A DNA stretch of 64,000 nt from Mantis religiosa. Lineage: Eukaryota; Arthropoda; Insecta; Mantodea; Mantidae. Within the stretch, counting starts at the first letter, position 1; every line of letters begins with the position of its first letter. A model generated the notes under the pieces. That model did no database searches. It was not told the origin of the DNA and saw only the letters and a program-made list of their open reading frames with translations. The translations under genes and the position numbers were made by a program. The stretch covers positions 194,592,482 through 194,656,481 of the forward strand of contig CM060953.1 of the NCBI GenBank assembly GCA_030765055.1, in the 5' to 3' direction. Below are positions 22,183 to 33,142 of the stretch, piece by piece.

Positions 22183-22465
22183 CATTCCAGCTGTTATTAT
22201 AAAAATTATTTGTGGTTGGTTTATTGACACTCGTCACTTACTTTTTCATATATTTATGAGAGACTAGTTTCAAAGGCCCTGGCCTCCATTTTCAAGCAGT
22301 TGGAAAGAGATTGAAAATGGAGGCCAGGGCCTTTGAAACTAGTCTCTCATAAATATATGAAAAAGTAAGTGACGAGTGTCAATAAACCAACCACAAATAA
22401 TTTTTATATTAATTTTGACGTCACTGTTACTAAATTCCTCCAAACACACATTCCAGCTGTTACTA
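22183..22465 (+). mobile_element. Penelope-like hairpin insert with target duplication
   Basis: The insert (about 22200-22448) has two 97-bp inverted arms (22199-22295 and 22311-22407) made of PLE terminal sequence, followed by a PLE tail (TTGACGTCACTGTTACTAAA, TTCCTCCAAACACA). It is flanked by CATTCCAGCTGTTATTA (22183) and CATTCCAGCTGTTACTA (22449), a target duplication of about 17 bp with one mismatch. No coding sequence remains. Confidence 0.85.
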
Positions 22466-22730
22466 CTAGAAAATGGAATCCAATCACAGGTTGTGAATAG
22501 CGTTCATGAAAACAAACTTCATTTATTGCAGTTTTTTGAGAAGATTGAGCAGGGTGGGATGATGTAACAATACATAAGCTCCTGGTTTGAAGAATTTACT
22601 GATAGTTAAACATGTATAGTGTTTTGACACATTTCTAAAATTGCAGTGTTTTGTGCAATGCAAGTAAAGGTGATCTGTTTTAAAAGGTATAACACCACTT
22701 TACTTTCATTACAAGCATTCTTCACATCTG

Positions 22731-22962
22731 GCCCCGCCCACATTGGTAGCGTGGTGGTAGCATGTCTGCCTCACGTTCAAGAAGTGCCGAGTTTGAATCT
22801 CGGTCAGGGTGAGTTACCTGGATACGGTTTTTATGGGGTTTTCCCTTATCCTGTAAAGACGAATGTCGGGTAACTCTATGCTCCATGGACCCCTGACTCA
22901 TTTGAGCATCATTTCATTCATCGTCCGATATGACTTAACGTTGGAGGACGTATATTACAGAA

Positions 22963-23016
<54 letters not shown>
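22731..23016 (+). repeat. SINE family S with long poly(A)
   Basis: Head GCCCCGCCCACATTGGTAGC, B-box-like GAGTTTGAATCTC, body GGTCAGGGTGAGTTACCTGG, end TTGGAGGACGTATATTACAG, then 53 A residues (22964-23016). The uninterrupted A tract suggests a fairly recent insertion, or expansion after insertion. Confidence 0.88.
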
Positions 23017-23019
<3 letters not shown>

Positions 23020-24379
23020 GTTCCATAAGAAAAATGATCACGAGCAGCCACTGGTTTTACTGGGACAGTCCCAGATTTTAGTGTTTTTTGTTCAATTTTC
23101 CAGGTGTACCAAAAAGTTTTACCCAGCAGGATGCCAAATGTCCCAGTTTTTAGGGGTTGTTTAGTTCTGAATACACGAAATATCTCTAATTTTAGTGCAC
23201 TTGCATTCCTTGGCATGGAGTAATATGTTTGTTTGTTTGTTTTTGTTTTTTTGTTTTTTTGTTTAAATAATCAGGTAAATATCAAAAGGGAAATATTTCG
23301 CTATTTGATTGTTATGTTGGTACCAAAGCATATAGTTACTATCGGCAGAAGTTGCGTTCTATTATGTGTTTCAAATGGGAAGAGTTCTCTCGCCTGTAGC
23401 CAATCAGATGCATTAGAGCCTTCAGTGTTACCACCTCATTATCCCCACTCTTTTTATATTTCCCTCTTTCTCACACACCTGCGAGTGTTTGTGGCACTAC
23501 TAGACGTAAGGGAACACAAACTGAATTTTCCAAAGTTTTATAATAATGCAATTTTTGAAATCACAATTGCAACATTTATATTCATATATTCCGCAAATGT
23601 TTTAAATATTTAGTTTAAAAATTTATTATAGTTTATGAATTACTTATTTTTCTAATCCAACGAAAATACCAGCGCTGCATCTGTATAGCTGTGAATGTTA
23701 CTTACGTTAAGAGATAATTTGTCATTTTCATTGCCTTCAACATCTGAGTACTGCAAATTTATGATGATAGGTTCCAAACTTTCATTACGTGCTATTTCTT
23801 TCCAAAAGTTGTCTTCTTGTAGGTTATCTGATGTCCCACGCAGTTTTCCCAGTCTTGTTGTGTTCCTTGTCAATTTCTTCGTGAATAAGTCATTCAACGT
23901 CAGTCAGTTTAAAAATATTATTTCTGTTTGCAATATAATTTGAGCCCACATTAACTTTATTGGATTGTTCTAGCAGTAGTAAGGGGAGGAGGGGAAGGGG
24001 ATTGCATCTCATTGATCCAGCTGATACACTTTTTCATGGAAGAGTAACTGAATAATGCTGCTTTGAGCTCTAGCGTAAATAGAGATTACGAACCATTCAT
24101 AGACAAAGATATAATGTGACCAGACACGTTCTGCCAGACCAGCAGGAAGTGCATCGTTTCCTTTCATCCAATTTAACAAACACCTTGGCTAATTCAAAGT
24201 ACATATTTCTTTTATCATGTCATGTCAAATGTTTACGTTTCAGTTCCAAGTAATTTCAAATATACGTTCATGCATACATGCCAACCAATAATGATATTCA
24301 TTACAGTGCTTACGTCGTAATGAATTGTTATAATATAATGGTATCTACTTTATTTGTATTAGGAAAACTTGAAATAAAA
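23017..24379. other. no gene recognised
   Basis: AT-rich sequence with T/G-rich low complexity at 23225-23265. Frames at 23233-23613 and 23652-23897 show no family motif. Confidence 0.45.
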
Positions 24380-24528
24380 ATATGGGATTTTATTCTAAGA
24401 AACTATTTGTAGTTGGTTTATTAATACTCGTCAAGTGACGAGTATTAATAAACCAACTACAAATAGTTTCTGAGATTAATTTTGACGTCACTGTTACTAA
24501 ATTCCTCGAAACACATATGGGGTTTTAT
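24380..24528 (+). mobile_element. minimal Penelope-like hairpin insert
   Basis: A 121-bp insert (24394-24514) between ATATGGGATTTTAT (24380-24393) and ATATGGGGTTTTAT (24515-24528). It holds 36-bp inverted arms (24398-24433 and 24436-24471; TATTTGTAGTTGGTTTATTA) with only a 2-base spacer, followed by the same PLE tail as at 22408. This is the shortest form of the same arrangement. Confidence 0.85.
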
Positions 24529-25293
24529 GTTTATGTTAAATATATTACTCACACCTTCCTCATGGATCAGTTTTTGCAAAATCTGAATTTTTGTCTTGGC
24601 GTGAATAGTATTTATTAGAGATTGATTAACTTACCGCTCATCACACATCACACACCACAATACGACAACACCACAGGACTCCGATTAGTTGCTCACTTAC
24701 TAGCGCTCAAGGACAAACACCATCCCATTTGAAACATATAATAATTTCTACAGACGATGTGGATTGGCTTGTATCTCATTCTACATGTGTGCTTCCAAGG
24801 TGAACAGGTGGATGCTAATTATTCGGTTTAATCTGTTTCTACTGTAATTGTGAAGTAAATTAAGATGCCTAAGCGAAAGTGTATATTTAGTGATTCTCTT
24901 AAAGAGCAATTTCTATTTTTTAAGGAGAGTAGTATTGATGATACTGGATCTGGATCCGAAGTGGAGTGTAATTTCTGTCACAGTGTGTTTGGCGTTAGCC
25001 ATGGAGGGAAATCTGATATCATGGATCATGTTCAGTACAATAAAGTTCAGATAATGGTACTGTGCTAATATCTGTAGTAATTCATTATTTACCCTATTTG
25101 TATATGTAACAGGTCTTTTGGTTTTCTGATGACATGTCAAAGTGTCCTGGCTTTTTCATTTCACAATCTAGGATCCCTAGCTATATCACAGCTACAAAAG
25201 CCAATTTCTAACTGGAGGATGTGTGATATTGGCCACATCACCTCCCCATATTGCTGAATAGTCATCCATCTTTGCCAGTAAGGTTACACATTA
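24529..25293 (+). pseudogene. hAT-type transposase N-terminus with BED-like zinc finger
   Basis: An open frame from the ATG at 24865 reads MPKRKCIFSDSLKEQFLFFK, then VECNFCHSVFGVSHGGKSDI and MDHVQ. C-x2-C with a later His (DH) fits a BED-type finger as in hAT transposases. The frame ends at 25068 and no catalytic domain follows before the mariner at 25294. It could be a 5' exon or a truncated copy. A hAT-like C-terminal piece lies far away at 53463. Confidence 0.5.
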
Positions 25294-27123
25294 CGAGGGC
25301 AGTTTAGTTAGTATCCATGTTTCAAAATAAGCGAAGTTTTTTTATTATGTACTGTCATTTGTTACACATCACTGATTCATAGGTTAGTATGAATTTTACA
25401 GACATTTCAATGAGTTGTTCACTGTGTTTTTGACAAAATGGAAAAAAATGCAGTATCGTTCAGTGATTCTCTTTTTACTTTTAGATGGAAAATATTGCGA
25501 GGAGATAAAAGCAAAATTGGATGCTGTTTATGGAGACCATTCCCTTTCTATGATAAAGTTAAGTATTGGTGTAACGAATTTAAACATAGTCGAACATAAA
25601 TATATGACGAGGAGCATTCGGACACCCTGCAGATGTGGTTACTGAGGAAGTCATTTGAAAAGTGCTGATTGGCGAGTGAAAGTTCACGAAGTAGCAGAGG
25701 CCATAGGTGTATTGCCAGAAGCGGCACAATAAGTTGGACATGAGAGAGCTATCGGCCCGATGGCTGTCGCGTTTGCTCACAGTGGACAACACGTTGGTGC
25801 AGCTTGCAACTTCGAAGCTCTTTAAGAGATATTCGAAGGACTTTTTGCATTGAGTAGTCACTGTCGATGAGACCTGGATTCAGAATTATGCTCCAGAAAC
25901 CAAGTAACAACCAAAACAATGGGTTGCTTCTGGAGAATCTGCTCCAAAGATGGCAAACTCTGTCCCATCGGCCAGAAAAGTTTTGGTGACAATTTTTTGG
26001 GATGCGAAGTGTCGTACTCATCCACTTCTTGGAAAAAAGGGAAAAAACAAATTACAGAAGCGTACTACAGTGAGTTATTGGTCCAATTCGACAAGAAGTT
26101 GAAGGAGACATGGCTCCATATGGTGAAGAAGAAAGTTCTGTTTCACCATGATTATGCTCCAGCACATTCATCAGGAGTTGCCACCGCCAAACTGCATGAA
26201 TAGTTGTGTTATGAATTACTACCACACCCTCCATATTCTCCTGTTCTCCTGAAATGGCTTGCAGGAATAAAATTTAGATCAAATGAGGAGATCATCATAT
26301 ACGAGGGCTGATTAACAAAGACTGAGACTGATTTTTTCCTGTAGCGTCCGTGATAGTTTTGTATCTGTAACATAAACATTTGAAAAGAGCGGGGTTTTAT
26401 GTATAATGTCAGTAGGCAGCAGCACTCTTGTATTAGTAGGTTGGTAGTAATGCTCTATTCTGTAGACCCTACGTGCATTTCACATACCAGACTATGGAGG
26501 TGACGCTGCATTTCTTTGCTGATGAAGGGGATACATTTTTTAAATTGATTATCACTGGTGATGAGTCATGGCTGCATTATTATGATCCTGAAGAAAAACA
26601 AGCCAGCACAGTGTGGAAATCACCAGGTTCTCCAACACAAAAAAGGCAAAAGTTGTTCCATCTGTAGGGAAAGTGATGGTGATCACATTTTTTTACTGTA
26701 ATAGAATGATTTACCAGCATGCAGTTCCCCCTCACACTACTGTTATAGCAGCATACTACATGTCAGTATTGGTTACACTGCGGAAGCACATTGCAAAGAG
26801 ACGACCAGAGCTTTCTCGGACTGGGTGGCAACTTCACCATGACAGTGCACGGCCTCACGTCGCAAATCAGATCATGCAGTTTCTGGCTCGATTCAATATA
26901 ACCTGTGCTCCACATCCCCCTTATAGCCCCGATCTTGCACCCTGTGACTTTTTTTATTTCCATCACTAAAGGCAAAGCTTAGGGGTATATGATTTGAGAA
27001 CTTTGAAGCAGTGCTCAAGAAAAGTGAGGTGATTCTCAAGGACCTGACAAAGAATGGTCTGCAGCAAGTGTTCAAGGTCTGGCAGAGACGCTATAAAAAG
27101 TTCACTGAAGTAGGAAGGAACTA

Positions 27124-28560
27124 CGAGGGTTGTTCAATAAAGAATGATCATACTTTTTTTACATTCATAATTTTTCGCACTAAAATTCAATCTTATTATA
27201 TTCTGTTAGCTTATTGTGAAACAAACACGCCGTAGTTTCATTGTTGGTACTGCTGGCTCCCACCTGTGAGAACCAGGCAAGTTCCGACATGTTCAGTGTC
27301 GCCTATCGCAGCAATGGAGGTAACACGTGAGGAACAATATGCGGCTTTGAAATTCTACTTCCCTCTGAACAAATCTTCAGTTGAGGCCTACACAATGTTA
27401 CAGGAGGCCTATGGAGAGTCTGTTCTTCCCTATAGCACAGCTCGAAGGTGGTTTAAAATGTTTAAAGAGGGGACACAATCAATTTCAAAGGAAGGTGGGC
27501 CCGGTGCTCCAGTTACTGCTCTTGCGGAAGAAAACATCAACACTGAAATACTGAAAATTTCATTGGGTGCCACCCTAACATTGGTGACAGAAACATTACA
27601 CATGAGAAGTGTTTGTGCGTGATGGGTTCCAAGATTGTTGATTCCCGAACAAAAGGACATTCGCATACAGATCTTCATGCAGTTTCAGTTGATGTTAGAG
27701 GAAGATCCGAAGTTTCTTTCAAACGTAATCACTGATGATGAAACTTGGCTACATAATTTTTGATCCTGAGAGCAAACAGCAAACCTCAGTGTGGAAATCT
27801 CCTTCATCACCAACCCCCCAAAAAGTGAAAGTGGTTGCTTCTGCTGGGAAAGTTATGGTCATCTAATTCTTTAATATTCAAGGAATGGTTTATCAGCATG
27901 TTGTACCTGCACACACATCAGTAACTGGACAATACTACAGGAATGTCCTGAAAACATTGCAAATCCATATCAGGCGCAAAAGAACACATTTCCGTGAAGC
28001 AGACTGGATGCTGCACCACGATAATGCGCGGCCGCATTTGCCAATGTAAGTCCAAATTGTCCTCTGTGCAACAAAGAAGAGGAAATAACTGAAGAACATC
28101 TAACCTGTGAAGCCCTACCTGCCGGACCCACTACACAGAAATATTGGAGAGCAAGAGAGCTAATGGCTTCTTTGTCAAAGCCTAGCATATGAAAACAACA
28201 ACAACATATTGACAATGTTGTTGCTGAATATCTTGCAAAAATCAACGTGAAGTACATCCCTCTCCCTCCCTATAGTCCAGATTTAGCCCCATGTGACTCT
28301 TTTCTATTCCCTAACTTGAAGAAACGCCTTCATGGGAGGCATTATCCATCATCAGAAGAAGTGGTGAAGGCTGCGGAGGTGATTTTGAAGGATCTCTCAA
28401 AAATGGTTTCCAGCATGTATTTGAAGACTGACAGAAATGTTGGGACAAGTGCATCGCATTCAGGGGAGACTATTTTGAGAAGTACCATCAAAATTATGAG
28501 GATGAGTAAAGGTACATTGTCAAAAAAAGATTGTGATCATTCTTTATTGAACAGCCCTTG
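27124..28560 (+). mobile_element. inner mariner (C), inserted in B
   Basis: Ends CGAGGGTTGTTCAATAAAGA and, inverted, CAAGGGCTGTTCAATAAAGA, with TA at 27122-27123 and 28561-28562. An open N-terminal frame from the ATG at 27315 (MEVTREEQYAALKFYFPLNK, YSTARRWFKMFKEGTQSI) holds the HTH region. Later pieces show DETWLHNF-type sequence, WMLHHDNARP and PYSPDLAPCDSFLFPN. A LINE tail at 28048-28208 splits it. It belongs to the same family as the mariner end at 1-315. Confidence 0.9.
28048..28208 (+). mobile_element. LINE 3' end inserted in mariner C
   Basis: Encodes CPLCNKEEEITEEHLTC, EALPAGPTTQKYWRARELMA and SLSKPSI, then a stop and an (AAC)n tail. C-x2-C...H-x4-C is the zinc-knuckle-like end of many LINE reverse transcriptase proteins. 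It is flanked by TTGCCAATGT (28038-28047) and TTGACAATGT (28209-28218), a target duplication with one difference. Strongly 5'-truncated. Confidence 0.82.
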
Positions 28561-28784
28561 TACTTTGAAAAAGATCATGTAAACAATGAATTGCAGTAAT
28601 AAACATCAGTCTCAGTCTTTGTTGATCAGCCCTCATAGATACAGGTGTATTTTGCAGAGCTTGACAATTATTTTTTGGAAGGATTAAAAAAAAAATGGCA
28701 GGAGCTTTGAGAGAAAGTGTATATCCTTAAAAGAGGACAATGTTGTGTTTGACAAAACTGGCATGTTCATGCCTAACATGGGTA

Positions 28785-28790
28785 TTTATT
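28785..28790 (-). promoter_or_regulatory. candidate polyadenylation signal AATAAA
   Basis: The first AATAAA on the minus strand downstream of the stop at 29199, about 410 bases beyond it. It lies within the degenerate 3' terminus of mariner A. Position only; no cleavage evidence. Confidence 0.4.
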
Positions 28791-29198
28791 GAACTAGTAG
28801 ATTTTTTCTTTTGTTGGTGCAGACCCACGGGCTACAGTTGAGTAGTGGCCAGTAAATATGGCCTACAAGGGTGGCACCATTACCAACTCTTCTGTAAAAC
28901 TTATTTGCTAGAGATGACATCATTGCATTCAAAAAGATACTTCCAAAATAATATAAATAGCTGCAATAGTCAAACATTTTATCATTCAGTAAAATGCCAG
29001 AAGAGGCGAACCTCATTCTGTACATTGACATGCACAGACAAATGCTGATATTACCTCTGTAAAGAAATGACAGTAGGTATTGCCAGCTTACAAACAGAAG
29101 CATAGATATTTTTCTTTTTGTTTTACACTGGTGATAGACACAACACATGTTACAATCTACAACAAAGGAAATTGCAAAATTTCTAAAATTTAATAACT

Positions 29199-30023
29199 TT
29201 ACATAAATGAAAATACTTCATCGTCATTTGCAAAACTTGGTGAGTCCATGAGTACACAAATGCGTTCTGTTTCGGAGATTACTATTGGTTCTCTCATTGC
29301 CATTTTGGTAATCAAGTCTTGGTTTTCTAAATCATCTTTTTTCTTATCATCTTTCTCATTATCATTAACTTCAGGTAGAGCAGATGCTTCATTTGCTTTC
29401 TTATTAGTTTGTTTTGAAACTTGTTCCTCATTGACAGATGATGCTATGGAATTTGACCCTGAAGGCCTTGAGATAAGAGAGTCTGGCTCTACTTGGTCAT
29501 CAGCTTTGGCATCTTCATTATCAAGAAGACCTATTCCTAAGGGATCTGGATTGCTTGTAAGAGTGTCAGCGGGGATATGTAATGTAACATAGTTCATTCC
29601 TTCACTATCACAGAAGGTATTTCCTGCAGCCAAAACAGTCGAGCCCCCAGCAAGAGCAACATGGACTTCATTGCCATTAATGTACCCAGAAGTGGGATGT
29701 ACACCAACTACGAGAGCATCTCCATTATTCCCTCTGTTTGCATACTCTTGTTCTGCAAGCCAATTATAATCATAATAAGCATATGAAGGGTGTTGGAAAG
29801 GCGAAGATTCAAAGCATGTAAAACCATTCATTGGAATATTAGGAGTAGGTCGCGGAGATCGGATTCCAGGTGAGAAATAGTATCCTGAAGACCAACTAGG
29901 AGGTAACAAGGAATCAGGAACCTGTATCTTTGAAGTAGGTAACAGCACAGTTCCAGGAGCATTTGTAGTGGGAAGATCTTCAGGTATACTTATGATTGCA
30001 GGAGAAGTGGATTTGGTTTGTCT
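29199..30023 (-). CDS. unrecognised regulator-like gene, distal alternative last exon
   Basis: A minus-strand exon opening after a strong acceptor (TTTTTTTATTTTTCAG) and encoding 274 residues to the stop. It starts RQTKSTSPAIISIPEDLPTT, then has a Pro/Ser/Gly/Tyr-rich part (SWSSGYYFSPGIRSPRPTPN), a more ordered part (GYINGNEVHVALAGGSTVLA, MNYVTLHIP), an acidic Ser/Asn/Lys region and the end DSPSFANDDEVFSFM. The acidic-aromatic end resembles a transactivation motif; this is inference. Phase 0, so it can splice from the exon at 63547-63767 (33.5-kb intron). It might instead be the end of a different gene. I do not recognise the family. Rel factors such as insect dorsal, which have two alternative C-termini, are a precedent, not an identification. 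Confidence 0.7.
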   Translation of the reverse strand, partial: RQTKSTSPAIISIPEDLPTTNAPGTVLLPTSKIQVPDSLLPPSWSSGYYFSPGIRSPRPTPNIPMNGFTCFESSPFQHPSYAYYDYNWLAEQEYANRGNNGDALVVGVHPTSGYINGNEVHVALAGGSTVLAAGNTFCDSEGMNYVTLHIPADTLTSNPDPLGIGLLDNEDAKADDQVEPDSLISRPSGSNSIASSVNEEQVSKQTNKKANEASALPEVNDNEKDDKKKDDLENQDLITKMAMREPIVISETERICVLMDSPSFANDDEVFSFM

Positions 30024-30149
30024 CTGAAAAATAAAAAAAGGAAGTATGTCAGAGTTGTAATAAAAAACTAAACAAAACAGGTTCTTGTAGGTATTAGAGC
30101 TGCAAATCAATATTAGCAACTAGAAAAGTTGAACAACAGTATTTAATAC

Positions 30150-31990
30150 AATTTTGAGTCAAACTAGTACTCAATGCTCCATTTATTGCTAGTATTTACC
30201 TAGAACACATTTCGTTAGCATCTTACTAACATCATCAGCTGTTGTTGACTAATAGATAGATGGATAGATAGCCTTTATTGCCGTAAACTTTACAGTATAG
30301 CAACGTCATAAATTAAAACTTACCAAGCCACATTATAAAAGTTATTTATGGAATATAATGGGTTTGCTACCAATGTATGGCGTATAGTCCTTTTAAAACT
30401 TAAAATAGGGAGCTCTCTTAGTCTTTGGGGTAAAAAATTGTATAATTTAATTGAAACGACTATAAAACTATTCTGAATTTTAGTGTGTCTAAATTTATTT
30501 ACATATAAATACAAACAGTTTGTTGTTGAGTAATTATGTATATTAGAGCAAAGTATAAAGCTATTAAGATTTTCTTTAACATATAAAAGACAATTCAGCA
30601 CATCCATCAATGGCAACGTTAAAATACCAAAATGAATAAAAAGTGGTTTACAATGTTCTTTTGAATGAACTCCGCAAATTAACCTAAGAGCTTTTTTTTT
30701 TCCTACAATATAAATATTTTAGCTGCTAAAGAGTAATTTCCCCAGAAAAGTATATCATAATTAGCATGCGAATAAATATAAGCGTACTAAACCTTCATCA
30801 CTTCATCAGCACGTTCTTGTTAACACTACTGTTCCTTAAAATTATCAACATGAAAATTCCTGTTGTGATCTTTTTTGATACATAATTGATATGTGTTGAC
30901 CAGCCAAGGTCTGAATCGATATAAATATCTAAAAATTTTATAGAGGAACCAGATCCACCAGTGTTAAATTTATACTGAATATCAGTGGTTTTACCTGTGT
31001 TTATAGTTAGACTGTGTTACACCAATCATTAACCACTGAAGTTACAATAGGTAATTTAAGTTTTAATGTGTTTTCAGCTTTATCATAAAAATTAATAACT
31101 AAATCATCAGCATTAAGATATGGAGTGAGGCTTTTGTCACAAATTGAAACGGGGAGGTCATTAATATAGATGATAAAAAGTACAGATCCCAAAATTGAGC
31201 CTTGTAGAACACTATAATTTATAGGTTTGAACTCCGATAATCTTCCATTAAAATAAGTTGCTTGAGACCTATTACTAAAATAAGAATTTAGAAATTTAAT
31301 GCTTTTATCCTGAAATCCACAAAAACTAAGTTTCTCTAAAAGAATATTAGGAGAGACGAGATCGAAGGCTCTGGAAAGATCGAAGGCTCTGGAAAGATCG
31401 AAAAATCTACTTGACACAATGTTATCATTATTAATATTTTCATAACATTGTCTCAGAAACCTTGCAACAGCAGATATTGGTATGGAGAACTCCTTGGAGG
31501 TGATAGGTGCGTCTCTGTCGCTATCTTGATGAACTTGAAGTTTGGGTTTTCTTCAAAGGTAGTGTTGAAATTAAACAATTTTCTTTCATGTTTCTTTATG
31601 AAGATTTTTTCCCACGTGGTTAATGCAGCTGGATCTTGGACACTTTTTAATAAGTGGATTTCTCGTTCTATATCATGATTCTCCTTCCAAAAATGGTACG
31701 CTACCGCCGATTTATCTATTTCTTTGTTCCTGATGTTACTAAAATGCTCTTTAAGTCTAATAATCAAGTTTCTTTTAGTTTTTCCAATGTAAAAGGTGAC
31801 AGTCTTTGCAGTTTATCCGGTACACACCTGATTTTTTGTTTGTGGGTATCTCCTTTGTATTATGTGATTTCAAAATGTGTTGTACACTAAATTTGTTCTG
31901 TGGGGCCAAAGTAATGTAGTGCTCTTTAAGGAATTTTCGAATTTTGTTGCAAAATGGCCTGTGTTGCAAATTGCTCCTTAGAGCCATCCA
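30150..31990 (-). mobile_element. Penelope-like element split by a LINE
   Basis: PLE sequence at 30150-30252 (GTCAAACTAGTACTCAATGC, ACATCATCAGCTGTTGTTGA) resumes at about 31460. Minus-strand frames there encode SVQHILKSHNTKEIPTNKKS, GVYRINCKDC, HFSNIRNKEIDKSAVAYHFW and LTTWEKIFIKKHERKLFNF. The GIY-YIG core is frameshifted. Closest visible relative: 11317-11945. No reverse transcriptase part of the PLE is seen. Confidence 0.78.
30253..31455 (-). mobile_element. 5'-truncated LINE with reverse transcriptase remains
   Basis: The minus-strand frame 31417-31007 shows FDLSRAFDLVSPNILLEKL, YSVLQGSILGSVLFIIYIND and LTPYLNADDLVINF. These are reverse transcriptase blocks including a Y/L-x-A-D-D catalytic box, here LNADD. 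A frame at 30616-30320 gives the C-terminal end (NFLPQRLRELPILSFKRTIR). The 3' tail is (GATA)-like, seen as TAGATAGATGGATAGATAG at 30253. An 18-bp direct repeat encodes DLSRAF twice. CR1/L2-like by pattern; clade uncertain. It is inserted within the PLE. Confidence 0.78.
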
Positions 31991-32231
31991 ATCCTACATC
32001 CTTAAATAACTACTTCTGTTGCTGGAATACAATAACTTTCTTTACCCATTATTTAAATGAGGTCACAGTATCACATAAGTGATAAAAATTGCATGCTGTG
32101 AACAGTGTTATTCATGTACAATGACCATTTCTGTAACTGTAGGAACTGTAAATCAAATAATTAGCTACTCTCTTTGTTACTTCGATAACTGTTTTAGGGT
32201 AACTACATACTTAATATTATTTATGTAAATA
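31991..32231. other. no gene recognised
   Basis: AT-rich spacer between the PLE remains and a palindromic mariner. Confidence 0.4.
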
Positions 32232-33142
32232 TGAGGTGCATTCAAGTTATAACACCTCCTATTATTTTTTTCAGGACTGGGATTAGAGAGGAACTTCTGG
32301 TTTCTTTAAAAATACATGTGAACTCTTTATGAATGCATGACAGAGATGGCAAGCATTGTACAGCGCATAGAACTCTAATGGTAGCGATGAGAGAACTGTT
32401 TTTGATACTTAAAATGGCGACGTTTATCCAGGTAACTCACCCTGAGATTCGAACTCGGGACCTCTTGAACGTGAGGCAGACATACTACCATCTATGCTAC
32501 CAAGTAAGGCTTAATTTTCTCCATTTTTGTAGTGAGATACCTATTGAAATTCATCGCTAGTTGAGTGAGGCATGTGGTGATGGTACCATGGATGTGTCTA
32601 ACACGCATTCCTGGGTGCAACAGTTCAATGAAGGCAGAACAACGTGTCACAAAAAAACCAAGACAGTTGCAGACATCGCCACCAAAATTGGCATTTTCAT
32701 GGGATCTGCGCACACAATCCTGCATGAAGACCTGAAAATTCTCAATCAGTGATCCTTCAAAACAATGTTTTCGACTCATTGGATCATGTCATAAGACCGA
32801 CTGGTACGAGGCCATAACTATCTTGGTTTGTTGGCACACGATGTTCTGCCTTAATTGAACTGTTGCACCCAGGAATGCACATTAGGCATATCCATGGTAC
32901 CATCACCACATGCCTCACTCAACTAGCGATGGATTTCAATAGGTGTCACACCACGAAAATAGAGAAAATGAATGATTACACGCTGTTCTTGCAATGAAAA
33001 TGTTGCGATTTTAAGTATCAAAAACAGTCCTAACTCTCGTCGCTGCCACTAGAGTTCTATGCACTGTACAGTGCTGCCATTTCTGTCATGCAAACACAAA
33101 GAGTCCACGTGTATTTTAAAAGAAATCAGAAGTTCCTATTAA
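32232..33142. mobile_element. palindromic mariner, two 5' halves head to head
   Basis: The left part starts with the terminus TGAGGTGCATTCAAGTTATA, the same family as 7096-9691. It reads on the plus strand through MDVSNTHSWVQQFNEGRTTC and an HTH fragment to about 32752. From there the same 5' region returns in inverse order: minus-strand GSFKTMFST-type junction sequence and inverse MDMPNVHSWVQQFN, ending at 33142 without its terminus. A fragment of SINE S (32428-32510) sits in the left arm only. Both copies lack the catalytic domain. Confidence 0.82.
32428..32510 (-). repeat. SINE S head fragment
   Basis: Inverse of the family-S head: ATCCAGGTAACTCACCCTGA, GATTCGAACTCGGGACCTC, CTACCATCTATGCTACC. 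It interrupts the left arm of the palindromic mariner and has no counterpart in the right arm. Confidence 0.75.

Larger units (their letters stand above)
26302..28635 (+). mobile_element. middle mariner (B), inserted in A
   Basis: Ends CGAGGGCTGATTAACAAAGA and, inverted, TGAGGGCTGATCAACAAAGA, with TA on both sides (26300-26301 and 28636-28637). It lacks most of the N-terminal half. The catalytic region reads IITGDESWLHYYDPEEKQAS, WQLHHDSARPHVANQI and PYSPDLAPCDFFYF. The reading stops at GRNY, where element C begins, and continues with FEKDHV after C ends. A deletion derivative. Confidence 0.88.
25294..28803 (+). mobile_element. outer mariner (A) of a nested set
   Basis: The 5' terminus is CGAGGGCAGTTTAGTTAGTA after TA (25292-25293). 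The decayed transposase runs from MEKNAVSF at 25436 through the HTH region and a catalytic part. Visible pieces are VTVDETW-like sequence at about 25860, FGDNFLG, and VLFHHDYAPAHSSGVATAKL (second Asp) ending at FRSNEEII at 26297. The C-terminus appears on the far side of the insert at 28638: YFAELDNYFLEGLKKKWQEL, a stop, then VYILKRG. A degenerate inverted 3' end follows (AACATGGGTATTTATTGAAC, 28774-28793); the 3' limit is approximate. Multiple frameshifts. Confidence 0.8.

Noticed and set aside
22863..23081. Open frame with a run of lysines
   Set aside because: It is the translation of the SINE poly(A) tail.
29248..29592. 114-codon plus-strand frame
   Set aside because: It is the antisense shadow of the distal last exon.
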